DNA from: Limnoglobus sp043780595
GTDB taxonomy: Bacteria > Planctomycetota > Planctomycetia > Gemmatales > Gemmataceae
Length of the DNA stretch: 64,000 bases
Direction of reading: 5' to 3'
Assembly: GCA_043780595.1 (NCBI GenBank)
Contig: JAYWCL010000143.1
Span: forward strand, 1 to 64,000
Shown here: positions 22,701 through 31,021 of the stretch, in pieces
How positions within the stretch are numbered: position 1 is the stretch's first letter
Layout: each line of letters opens with the position of its first letter
The notes under the pieces: model-generated
What the model saw: the letters and a program-made list of their open reading frames with translations, nothing else
The model's database searches: none
Told to the model about the DNA's origin: nothing
Position numbers and translations under genes: made by a program

Positions 22701-24623
22701 CTACTGATTCGCCCCGGTTGCGATCTTCTGCACCATGTCTTGCAGTTTCGCCTGACGCAGGGAAATCTGCCGTAGTTCCATTTGAATGATCGCGTCCGAA
22801 GCTTGTTCGCCCTGATACTTTTTGCCGTACATCAGCGTGCGGCTGTTCACTTGCATCTGGAATGCACGAATCAAACGCAGTTCCGCGAGCAGGTCGATCA
22901 GCTTCTTGTTTTGCGGTTTGTTGTTGCTCGGTTTACTTTGACTTTGACCGCTTTGGATGTCTTGCTGTGCTTTTTTGAGTGCCTTCACCATGTCGTCGAG
23001 CATCGCGATGATGTTCTCTTCGATCTGCTGCGTGTCGGTATCGACGTAGCATTCGAGCAATCGGCGTTGCACGGACTGCATATCGCCTTTCACTTCTTCG
23101 AGAACTCGCGCAAACGCGACTGCGGAGCCTTCGCTTTCGAGTAGCTTCAACGCCTTCTCGGCCTCAGCGATGATCTCGGTTTCCTTGTCGCCTTGTTGCT
23201 GCGATTTCTGACGGTCGGCAGTGGTCTTCTCGTTGCCGTTTTTGACAATGCCTGCGTGAATCAACTTCGTGCTTTCGTAAACTTCCTTTTGCATCGCCAA
23301 CATGCGATTGCAGCGTGCCTCGAGGGCAGCGAGCGTCTTGAGCATTTCTTCTTCGCGTAACTGATTCAGCTTCTTTTTCAGTTCGTCGATTGCTTTGGCG
23401 AGTGCCTCGATCGCTTTATCTTCTTTCTTGGCGGCGGCGTTGCGGTCGTCTTTCTTCAAGTCCTCTTCGGCACCCTTTTGTTGCGGATACGCTTCTTCGA
23501 CGTTCTTGCGTCCGGGCGGAGCTTGCGCTTGGTTCGGTGGTGGCGGCGGGGCTTCGCCGGGGGGTGGAGGTTGCCCGCCACCCTTGGAACTCGCCTGTTG
23601 GTCGCTCGGCTTCGCGTCGCTGCCTTTGCCCTTCGCTTCGCCACCCGGTTTGCCTTCGGATGGCTTGCCTTCACCCTTGCCCTTGCTGGCGTCTTTGCTC
23701 TCCGCAGGTGGGCCAGCTTTGGGTTCGCCCGGCTTCGGTTCGGCCTTCGGTTCACCCGGTTTCGGCTCGCCCGCCTTCGCTTCGTCATCTTTACTCGGCT
23801 TCGGTTTGCCGGCATCGTCTTTTGGCTTCGCAGGTTTCGCTTCGCCGCCGGCTTCGCCAGGTTTCGGCTCGCCTTTGTCGCCGGATTTCGCATCTCCCGT
23901 GTCGGCCTTCGGCTCGGCGCTACTTTCGCCGGGCTTGGCATCGGACTTCGGTTGCGATTTCGGATCGACCTTCGGGCCAGCCGGCTTGCCTTCGGTCTTC
24001 TTGCCACCCATGCGGTCGATCAGATCTTTCGTATCGGCAGCGACATCGGCCTGATTCTTCGCGATCTTGTTCGGGTCACCCTTCGCCGATTCCGTCATCG
24101 CGCGAATGATCTCTTCGCGTCGTTTCAGTGCCTCCGCATCTTTCAAGAACCGTTCGAGTTTCTCGATCTCGGCTTTCAGACGTGCCGATTCATCGTCGGT
24201 CATCAGGATGTTGAGCATCTCTTGAAGCGCTTTCGCCAACTCGCCGTTTTGACCGAGGAGTTGATCGACGTCTTGAATCTTATTCGAGCCTTTGCTGAGG
24301 CCCGTGATCAAGTTCTTATACTGGTTATCGACGTTGGCTTTCTCGGCGACTTCGAGTGCCGCACGGATCGTCTTCGAGCGATCTTTATCTTCCTGGCGGT
24401 CGCTCTTTTCGAGCTTCTGAGCCAAAACGAGCAAGCCACGTTTGAGGTCTTGGAACAGCTTGGCATTCTGTTCCTGCGGCCCGCGCAATTCGGTTGCGGT
24501 CTTCGGTGGTGGCGCATCGGCAGGCGGTTTTGGGGCTTGTGCGACGAGAGATTCGCTGAAAACGAGTAGGCCGAGAGCCACGGCAACGAGTGGTGCGAAG
24601 GTAAGGGGAATCCGACGGTTCAT
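22701..24623 (-). CDS. Exported coiled-coil protein with a long Lys/Pro/Gly/Glu linker
   Basis: The 640-residue product has a signal peptide (about 1-29), a helical domain to about 205 (LKAEIEKLERFLKDAEALKR), then nearly 190 residues of low complexity made of repeats such as KPGEPKAEPKPGEPKAGPP. A second helical domain from about 400 follows (KAIDELKKKLNQLREEEMLK, EENIIAMLDDMVKALKKAQQ), ending IATGANQ. The layout suggests two coiled-coil heads on a flexible spacer that could cross the periplasm or a wall layer. The function is unknown. It lies directly downstream of the DUF4175-like membrane gene, which in other bacteria is often paired with a coiled-coil protein. Confidence 0.8.
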   Translation of the reverse strand: MNRRIPLTFAPLVAVALGLLVFSESLVAQAPKPPADAPPPKTATELRGPQEQNAKLFQDLKRGLLVLAQKLEKSDRQEDKDRSKTIRAALEVAEKANVDNQYKNLITGLSKGSNKIQDVDQLLGQNGELAKALQEMLNILMTDDESARLKAEIEKLERFLKDAEALKRREEIIRAMTESAKGDPNKIAKNQADVAADTKDLIDRMGGKKTEGKPAGPKVDPKSQPKSDAKPGESSAEPKADTGDAKSGDKGEPKPGEAGGEAKPAKPKDDAGKPKPSKDDEAKAGEPKPGEPKAEPKPGEPKAGPPAESKDASKGKGEGKPSEGKPGGEAKGKGSDAKPSDQQASSKGGGQPPPPGEAPPPPPNQAQAPPGRKNVEEAYPQQKGAEEDLKKDDRNAAAKKEDKAIEALAKAIDELKKKLNQLREEEMLKTLAALEARCNRMLAMQKEVYESTKLIHAGIVKNGNEKTTADRQKSQQQGDKETEIIAEAEKALKLLESEGSAVAFARVLEEVKGDMQSVQRRLLECYVDTDTQQIEENIIAMLDDMVKALKKAQQDIQSGQSQSKPSNNKPQNKKLIDLLAELRLIRAFQMQVNSRTLMYGKKYQGEQASDAIIQMELRQISLRQAKLQDMVQKIATGANQ

Positions 24624-24695
24624 GGGACAACTCCCGAATAATCGTGTCGCACATCGAGTATAAGACGAATCAATCGTATCATTCCAACAGTCGAT

Positions 24696-27600
24696 TTACT
24701 TCACCCGAATTTTCACTTCGACCAGCGAACCGGCTGATGGCACCAACCGTATCGTATATTCGCCGGGTTTCGTGCCGGCTGCAAGTTCATAATCGACGGT
24801 TTCTTTATCTTCGGGCAATGCGATTTCTTTCGGGAAGGTCAGTTCGCCGTTCTTCGGGCCATCGCACTTCACGACGAGTGCGCCGCCCGTGTACGCTTTC
24901 CAGTTGATCGCGTGGCTCAACTTTTTCTTTTCGCCCATCGCCAATTCCACTAGTGGGATCGCGGCGATTTCTGGCAGGTACAAGCGGTCGAGAATTTCGC
25001 GACGGAAGCTGGATAGCGACGCTCCGACCGCGAGTTGGTTCTTGCGTAACTTGTCCAATGCGCTACGGATGTTGCTCAGGCTGATCGCTTCGCCGAGCTT
25101 TTCGCGTAAGTCCGATACGGCCCGAATCACCTCGGCGAGATCGCGTTTGTCCGCTTCGATCAACGGTTCTTCGGGCCGTCGTCCTTCGATGAGTGCCGTC
25201 TGCAATTGCGCGTGCGATGCCTCCGATTGGGGAAACAGTTTCTCGGCAATCGTCGTGAGGTCGCCGATCTTGCTGCGGTAACCTTTGAGTGTCTCTTCGC
25301 GAATGTCGTTGAACGTGGCTTCGCGTTCGAGCCGTCGGAACTCGATGAGAATCCCGTTCGTCATGTCGTGGCCTTTGCCGATGTCCTGTGCGACATCTTG
25401 CGAACGCACGGCTGCGTTGGTAATCACTTCGGCGGCGGGGTTCGGGCTGAGCAGGCGTTCGCTCGTCTGGTTGAGTTTCGTCTGCGCGTCGCGGAGTTTC
25501 TTGAGCACATCGTCCAGCTTCGAGGCCTGCGTTTCTTCGTCCTTCGACATTTCCGCAAGTAGCTCCGCCTCGGAGATAACGAGCAAGCGAATCGGCTCCA
25601 AACTTTGTCCCGTCTTCGGCCCCGTTTCGTAGTTCGCGTCGGTCGCCAACAAGTTCATTTCCAGTTTGTATCGCGGTTGCAGTTTGTTGGGATCGCGCTC
25701 GAGCAGAGCCGGTATCGCGACTTTGAGATCGAACGCATCGAGTTCCTGATTCGGGAAGCGTACCTCACGGACCACTTGCGATTTGTCCGGGTCGGCGGGT
25801 TTCGCGAGTTGTTGCAACAGGCTTTCCTTCGTGTTCGCGTTCAGCTTCGCGAAATCTTCCTGGAACCGCGTCACGGGGAACGATCCCGTCGTGCGTTGCC
25901 CACTATTGTCGGCGAACATCGCCATCGTGAACGTGGCGCTCGTCAGCGGCACCAGTGCGGCGGCGATCGTCGGCGAGAGCGGGGCACCCGCCCAGATCCC
26001 GGCGAGCGCGTTCGCTTTGACTTCGGTCACGACCTGTGCATCTTGTTGCGCGTAGTTGTATGCGAACACGACTTGACTCAGTGCCGCATCGTCTTTCACT
26101 TTGCTCTCGGTCACGAACGGGATGCGGGCAACCGGCGTCACGAGGTAAGTGTTGCCTTGTTTCCGAAGCACATCGACCGCCAACTCGACTTGCGGCGGTT
26201 GGTCTTCGGTTACGGTCACCAAGATCGATCGCGTCGATGTCACCCCGTCTTCATCGACGAGCACGATTTCAAATTCGATCGTTTGCAAAGGTCGGTCGGC
26301 GTCGCGGAACGCGATCGAGAATCGATCACGAGCGTCGCCTTCGGGTTTCAATTCGAGTGCTTCCACCGAACCGGCAGCGAGGCCCGGAATCTTGCCGATC
26401 TTTGGGCGAACGAGCACTTTTTGAAGTGCCTTGTCGGACTGCCCATTCAGTTCGAACACGGTGCCTTGAATAATCGAGAACACCGACTTGTCGCCCGTCA
26501 GTGACAGATCCTTGTCACCGATGAGTTGGCGCAGGCCTTTCAGGTCGGCAAAATTTTGGCGTGGGGCTTTCGGGTCGGCACTCGCTTCGCGGATCGGCGG
26601 GGCGTGGTACAAGTACGCGGGCTGGAGTTCGGTGCGGCTGAGTTTGGCGAACATCGGTGGCGGCACGAGCGTGACGACCTTCGGCATCGATGAGAAGTCC
26701 GCAGCGCGAACCGCGAACCGGATCGACTCTTTCAACCCAGAGATTTCGCCGACGAACTCGTTGTTCGCTTCGCGGTTCAGGTTCACGCGGCCACCCGTTT
26801 TAATGCCGTTGTACGACAGGCTGACCGCTTCCGGAATGTCGAGCTTCCGCAGTATCCGGCTGTACTTCGGGTTCACCGCTAGCCGTTCGAGTTTCTCGAA
26901 CACCGTGCGAATACCTTCCGCATTGCCCGCCACTGCTTCGATGCGGTCGGCGTCCCAACTGGCAGCATCGGCCGGGAGCGGTTTGCCGTCGTTACCCACA
27001 ATGGCGGGCGTGATGGCAACCGGTGCGAAACCGAGCATCTTTGCATTGAGATCCGACCAGCCGAGCGGCCGCCAACCGTGGACGGCGCTGCGGTCGACCG
27101 TCACCCACTTGTAGGCCCGCGTGCGGACTTTCGGCGAAGCCGCATCTTTGCCGATCCGCATTTCGCTGTTCGGGAACCCGACGAATTCGAGGTGCGCTTT
27201 CCGTGGCCACGGCGTGTTGCGAAGTAGCAGGTTGCGTTCGCCCCAGATCGCCGCCACGTCGCCGAATTCTGCTGAAAAGCGCTTCACGGAAACTTGGCGC
27301 GTCACGATCGAGAAACCGACGAACGCGGCGAGCAGAATCCCGAGGGCGAAGCCGATGAGCAGCACCGCCTTCCACTTCAGGCGATACCAGTTGAACACCG
27401 AACTCACCGGCACCAGCGCCACTCGTTCGCGGGCTTCGTCGATCGTCTGACGGATCATCGTTTCGGAGTAACCGAACGATTTCATCTTGTCGATATCGGC
27501 GAGTTCGACGGCGGTGATCAAGCGATCGCCGAGGATTTCGGGGAAGCGCTTTTCGAGGACCAGCGCGAGTGCCGGGTACGAGAACGACTTCGTCAAACGG

Positions 27601-27890
27601 AACGCGAGTCGCGTAACGAGAATGCCCAGCAGCAGCACGCCGAGCGAGATGAGCGCCACCGCACGGAGCGCCTTCGGGGCATCGAGCACCCAGTCGAACG
27701 CCGTCGCGCGGAAGACGCCGTAATCGAGCGCCATGCCGAGCCAAAACCAAAGGATGACGAACAGCCCCGCCGTCAGCAAGCCATCGCTCAGCACGTATTG
27801 GCGGATGCCAGAACGCAGCAGTTCGAGCGGGTGAACGATCTTCGCGTCCACGCCGGTGTCTTCGGTTTTTGTTGCGGTCGAGGCAGCCAT
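24696..27890 (-). CDS. Large membrane protein of DUF4175-like type
   Basis: The 1064-residue product has three membrane segments near the N-terminus (around 35-55, 75-95 and 175-200). A very long exported beta-rich region follows, then helical stretches from about 760 (LSKDEETQASKLDDVLKKLR in part). The N-terminal arrangement (ALVLEKRFPEILGDRLITAVELAD, in two adjacent pieces) matches what is seen in DUF4175 proteins next to MoxR/vWA clusters. I start at ATG 27890, with GGAAG spaced 6 bases upstream, rather than the GTG two codons earlier. It probably anchors an envelope assembly with the two vWA proteins encoded upstream. Confidence 0.75.
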   Translation of the reverse strand: MAASTATKTEDTGVDAKIVHPLELLRSGIRQYVLSDGLLTAGLFVILWFWLGMALDYGVFRATAFDWVLDAPKALRAVALISLGVLLLGILVTRLAFRLTKSFSYPALALVLEKRFPEILGDRLITAVELADIDKMKSFGYSETMIRQTIDEARERVALVPVSSVFNWYRLKWKAVLLIGFALGILLAAFVGFSIVTRQVSVKRFSAEFGDVAAIWGERNLLLRNTPWPRKAHLEFVGFPNSEMRIGKDAASPKVRTRAYKWVTVDRSAVHGWRPLGWSDLNAKMLGFAPVAITPAIVGNDGKPLPADAASWDADRIEAVAGNAEGIRTVFEKLERLAVNPKYSRILRKLDIPEAVSLSYNGIKTGGRVNLNREANNEFVGEISGLKESIRFAVRAADFSSMPKVVTLVPPPMFAKLSRTELQPAYLYHAPPIREASADPKAPRQNFADLKGLRQLIGDKDLSLTGDKSVFSIIQGTVFELNGQSDKALQKVLVRPKIGKIPGLAAGSVEALELKPEGDARDRFSIAFRDADRPLQTIEFEIVLVDEDGVTSTRSILVTVTEDQPPQVELAVDVLRKQGNTYLVTPVARIPFVTESKVKDDAALSQVVFAYNYAQQDAQVVTEVKANALAGIWAGAPLSPTIAAALVPLTSATFTMAMFADNSGQRTTGSFPVTRFQEDFAKLNANTKESLLQQLAKPADPDKSQVVREVRFPNQELDAFDLKVAIPALLERDPNKLQPRYKLEMNLLATDANYETGPKTGQSLEPIRLLVISEAELLAEMSKDEETQASKLDDVLKKLRDAQTKLNQTSERLLSPNPAAEVITNAAVRSQDVAQDIGKGHDMTNGILIEFRRLEREATFNDIREETLKGYRSKIGDLTTIAEKLFPQSEASHAQLQTALIEGRRPEEPLIEADKRDLAEVIRAVSDLREKLGEAISLSNIRSALDKLRKNQLAVGASLSSFRREILDRLYLPEIAAIPLVELAMGEKKKLSHAINWKAYTGGALVVKCDGPKNGELTFPKEIALPEDKETVDYELAAGTKPGEYTIRLVPSAGSLVEVKIRVK

Positions 27891-27926
27891 TTTCACTTCC
27901 GAGACAGTTAAAAGTTATCGCGATGC

Positions 27927-30900
27927 TTACGCAAGCCGTGTCGTTTTGCGAACCGCCCATTCGATTGCGAGCAGGCCAATTGCGGCCACGAGTAAATAGC
28001 TGACGTTCACCACTGCACTCGTGAACCAACTCGTCATCCACGACGGCAGTGCGAACGGCGTGTCCCAGAGGTCTTCGACCGGGCCGCGGTTGCGGAACTC
28101 TTTCCGGTCGGCCTTGATGCAGTACGGGATCAGTCCGAGCTTCTCGCGTTCGGCGATCTTGAACGCCAGCTTCACGCGGGCTGGGTCGGTTGCACTCCCC
28201 TTTAGGCGATCGAACACTCCCGGCTCGGTGATCTTCGCTTGCACGTCTTCGAGTGTGTTCGCTGCACTGATGAGCGCGTTGAAATCCGGTCGGGCGTTAT
28301 CGAGTTCGGGGTCCGATTTCCGCACCATGAACTCGCCGGAGATCGTGTCGCCGGGGCTATCGGGAATATCGACGACGACCTTGTACTTGAAGTCGCCGGG
28401 CGGGAACAACTTCGGGTCCGCGAGCACCTGTGCGGTGTAGTAACCGTCGAACCCCGATGCGCCTTTCTTCGAGGCGAGCGGGTACGGGCCAAATTTCTTT
28501 TTCGATGTGCCATCCGAATCGAGTTGCTCGACGATAAACTTCGGGCTGATCGCATCGGGCAGGTACGGCCGACTGTTCGGCGCGAGTAACCGCGTCTGCA
28601 CGCGGATCATCGAACCGGAGGTATATTCCTTGTTTACCAGCACCTGCCCGCGGAACGACTGCACGTTCCGCCGCGCGGACGACATATTGCGAGCGAGGCG
28701 AATCCAGAAGCGATCGAAGTAATTCGGATCGACCGCCCGCGTTCGCCACATCTGCCCCCACGCCAGGAACGCCGTGCGACCGCGGCCCGGCTGATTCGCC
28801 ACGAAGTACGGTTTCGCCTCGGCTTCGCCGCGCTCGTTCACGTCGAGAATTTCCATCAACACCGCCGCACCGGGCTTCGTGGCCTTCAGCGGATAGTACG
28901 AGAAGAAGCCGTTCTTCGGGTTCAGGTTCTTCTTCTGGTCCGCGTCGGGCACGTACTTGTCGCGACCGGTGAAGAAGCGTTCCCAACCCGCCGTCGGGTC
29001 GTCGGCCACGGTGTCGTCGAGCTTGAGCACGTCGAAGTCCGCGTTCGGTTTAATCAGCACGCGCCGCGGGCTGCGGGGCGTCGGTCGCGCTTGCATCAAA
29101 ATGATGTCGTCGGGCAATGCGCAAAGCATCTCGAGCGCGGGCTTGAGTCGCCCCGTCTCGTCGGCGCGTGCCAATTGATACGTGTGAATCGGCCCCGCGA
29201 CATACACGAAGCCGCCGCCGCCATCGACTACCCACGTACGCAAGTCTTCGACTTGTGCCGCCGAGAGTTCGGACCAGTCGGGGTCGAACGCGATGATGAG
29301 GTCGTACTCGTGCAAGTTGTAATATTTGTCGTCGGGTTTGTCGGTCGCTTTGCTCGTCACATCGAAGCGGTTCGGGAAGCGAATCAGCAACCGGTCCGGC
29401 GAGACATCTTGCACGATGTTCCCCGCCTGGCCGCCTTCATTTTGCAAAAACACGCTCATTTCCGCACGTTTCTCGTTCACTTCGCGCATCAGTAATGTGC
29501 GTAGCGTCTGGTACTCGCGCGTCGGACCGCTCGCCCACAGCAGAATCCGTAGCGGACTTTCGAGTACCTGAACGAGCCTTGGCGGGCTGATGTGCTCGGC
29601 GTTCGGGAATACCTCGCGCTTGTCGCGTGCGATCCGCGCGACCATCGACCACGCGCCTTGTTTCAGTTGTTTACGCTTGCCCGCACGGATCGCCTCTTCC
29701 TTCTTCGCGTCTTCGGTCAACGCCTCCGGCAGCTTGTCGGCATCGATCACGAACTCGACTTGTCCGTGCGGCGGTTCGCCCGTCTGGAAAGTCAGTTTCG
29801 CGACCATTTCGTGGTCGGGCAGGTCTTTCTTCGGGTCGCGCGTCGGCAGGTAAATTCCGAGTTTCACTTCGACTTGCTGCTTCTCCAACCCCACACCATC
29901 GGCTTCGACGATCACTTTGTGCGGTTCGTCCGGTGGCACGCGATCCGGTGCTTGCAGGTCCGTGATGCTGATCGCGATGTTCTCGCGCGGCTCGCCGACG
30001 GCCACGGTGAAGATCGGAATCTTCTCGCGGCTGGCACGTTCTTTCAGTTCGGAATATGCCGACGACGAACCGAGGTTGCTGCGTCCATCCGTGAACACGA
30101 TCACCGCTTGCACCATGTTCGCCGCCTCGCGATTCACCGCCGACGTCACCGAATCGGGCACGTTCGTGCCGACCATGATCGACCGTGCGACATCGATTCG
30201 CTTTTCGAGTTTGCTGCGATTATCGAGCAGAACCTTGGCATCGTCTTCGGTTAAACCCGCAATCACTTCGGCTTCGGGCAGCTTGCCCCAGCCCGTTGCC
30301 CACTCGGCGGTTCCCGGTTCGACGCCTTTCCACGCGGCCGATTTGCGAACCGTCTCCGCACCGACTGGCGACAGGCCACGCAACACCCACGGCTTGAAAT
30401 CGTACTTCGTCCAGGCGTCCCACTCGGCTGCCGTCCAGACGGGGGAATCGTTCGCAATGAGCTGCGATTCGTCGTCGAGCCGCGAGCCGAAACGGTAGAC
30501 GTTGACGGGGTGGCTTTCGATCAGCTTTTTGAGGAAGCCGACTTTGTCGTCGGTGAGGAAGTCGAGGACTTTACTCAATCGCGTCGTCGGTTTGGGTGCC
30601 GCTGTCGTTGCGAAATCGTCGCTGATTTGCGACACGCTCGGCGAGACATCGAGGAGTATCACTACCCGCGAATTCTTCTCGACCGTCTCCCACGTCTGGT
30701 TCGCCGGTAGCAGGAACGCAATCGCCAACAGAACGTACACCGCCAACCGCAGCATCGCGAGCGGGGTGGCAACGTACCAGTGGCAGGTGCGGCTGTCGCG
30801 ACGATACATCCAACCGATGAAGAACGCGCCGACGAGCAACACACCCGCGACGAGTACCCACCAGCAATAGGCGTTCGACTCCGGCGTCGCGAACGGAAAC

Positions 30901-30965
30901 GCATCGCTCACCCGGCGAAAAATCAGCTCAGTATCCCGTGTCGCACCCGTGTCATTCATCGACAT
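27927..30965 (-). CDS. Membrane von Willebrand A protein with a glutamine-amidotransferase-like domain
   Basis: A 1012-residue protein with two membrane segments at 37-56 and 69-87, a vWA domain beginning VVILLDVSPSVS (metal-site DxSxS at Asp106, Ser108, Ser110) and continuing to VIVFTDGRSNLG near residue 290, and a region at about 490-650 resembling the class I amidotransferase-like fold found in this family (YDLIIAFDPDWSELSAAQ, WVVDGGGGFVYVAG). A C-terminal membrane helix lies at about 980-1000. Proteins of this type accompany MoxR and DUF58 proteins; they may bind partners through the metal site in the periplasm. It begins 57 bases after the stop of the next vWA gene, with a REP hairpin in the gap. 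Confidence 0.85.
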   Translation of the reverse strand: MSMNDTGATRDTELIFRRVSDAFPFATPESNAYCWWVLVAGVLLVGAFFIGWMYRRDSRTCHWYVATPLAMLRLAVYVLLAIAFLLPANQTWETVEKNSRVVILLDVSPSVSQISDDFATTAAPKPTTRLSKVLDFLTDDKVGFLKKLIESHPVNVYRFGSRLDDESQLIANDSPVWTAAEWDAWTKYDFKPWVLRGLSPVGAETVRKSAAWKGVEPGTAEWATGWGKLPEAEVIAGLTEDDAKVLLDNRSKLEKRIDVARSIMVGTNVPDSVTSAVNREAANMVQAVIVFTDGRSNLGSSSAYSELKERASREKIPIFTVAVGEPRENIAISITDLQAPDRVPPDEPHKVIVEADGVGLEKQQVEVKLGIYLPTRDPKKDLPDHEMVAKLTFQTGEPPHGQVEFVIDADKLPEALTEDAKKEEAIRAGKRKQLKQGAWSMVARIARDKREVFPNAEHISPPRLVQVLESPLRILLWASGPTREYQTLRTLLMREVNEKRAEMSVFLQNEGGQAGNIVQDVSPDRLLIRFPNRFDVTSKATDKPDDKYYNLHEYDLIIAFDPDWSELSAAQVEDLRTWVVDGGGGFVYVAGPIHTYQLARADETGRLKPALEMLCALPDDIILMQARPTPRSPRRVLIKPNADFDVLKLDDTVADDPTAGWERFFTGRDKYVPDADQKKNLNPKNGFFSYYPLKATKPGAAVLMEILDVNERGEAEAKPYFVANQPGRGRTAFLAWGQMWRTRAVDPNYFDRFWIRLARNMSSARRNVQSFRGQVLVNKEYTSGSMIRVQTRLLAPNSRPYLPDAISPKFIVEQLDSDGTSKKKFGPYPLASKKGASGFDGYYTAQVLADPKLFPPGDFKYKVVVDIPDSPGDTISGEFMVRKSDPELDNARPDFNALISAANTLEDVQAKITEPGVFDRLKGSATDPARVKLAFKIAEREKLGLIPYCIKADRKEFRNRGPVEDLWDTPFALPSWMTSWFTSAVVNVSYLLVAAIGLLAIEWAVRKTTRLA

Positions 30966-30988
30966 CTCATCGGAAGGAAAACGAACTA

Positions 30989-31015
30989 CGAGCCACCGGG
31001 TTCATCCCGGTGGGA
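30989..31015. repeat. REP-type palindrome, single copy
   Basis: A perfect copy of the 27-base hairpin core found at 11765-11791, placed in the 56-base gap between two co-directional vWA genes. As RNA it would form an 8-base stem and could stabilise or attenuate the transcript there. Confidence 0.85.
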
Positions 31016-31021
31016 GGGAAA

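Noticed and set aside
23478..24569. A 363-codon plus-strand frame rich in Phe and Arg
   Set aside because: It is the antisense of the low-complexity linker gene; its repeats simply mirror the Lys/Pro/Glu repeats of the true product.
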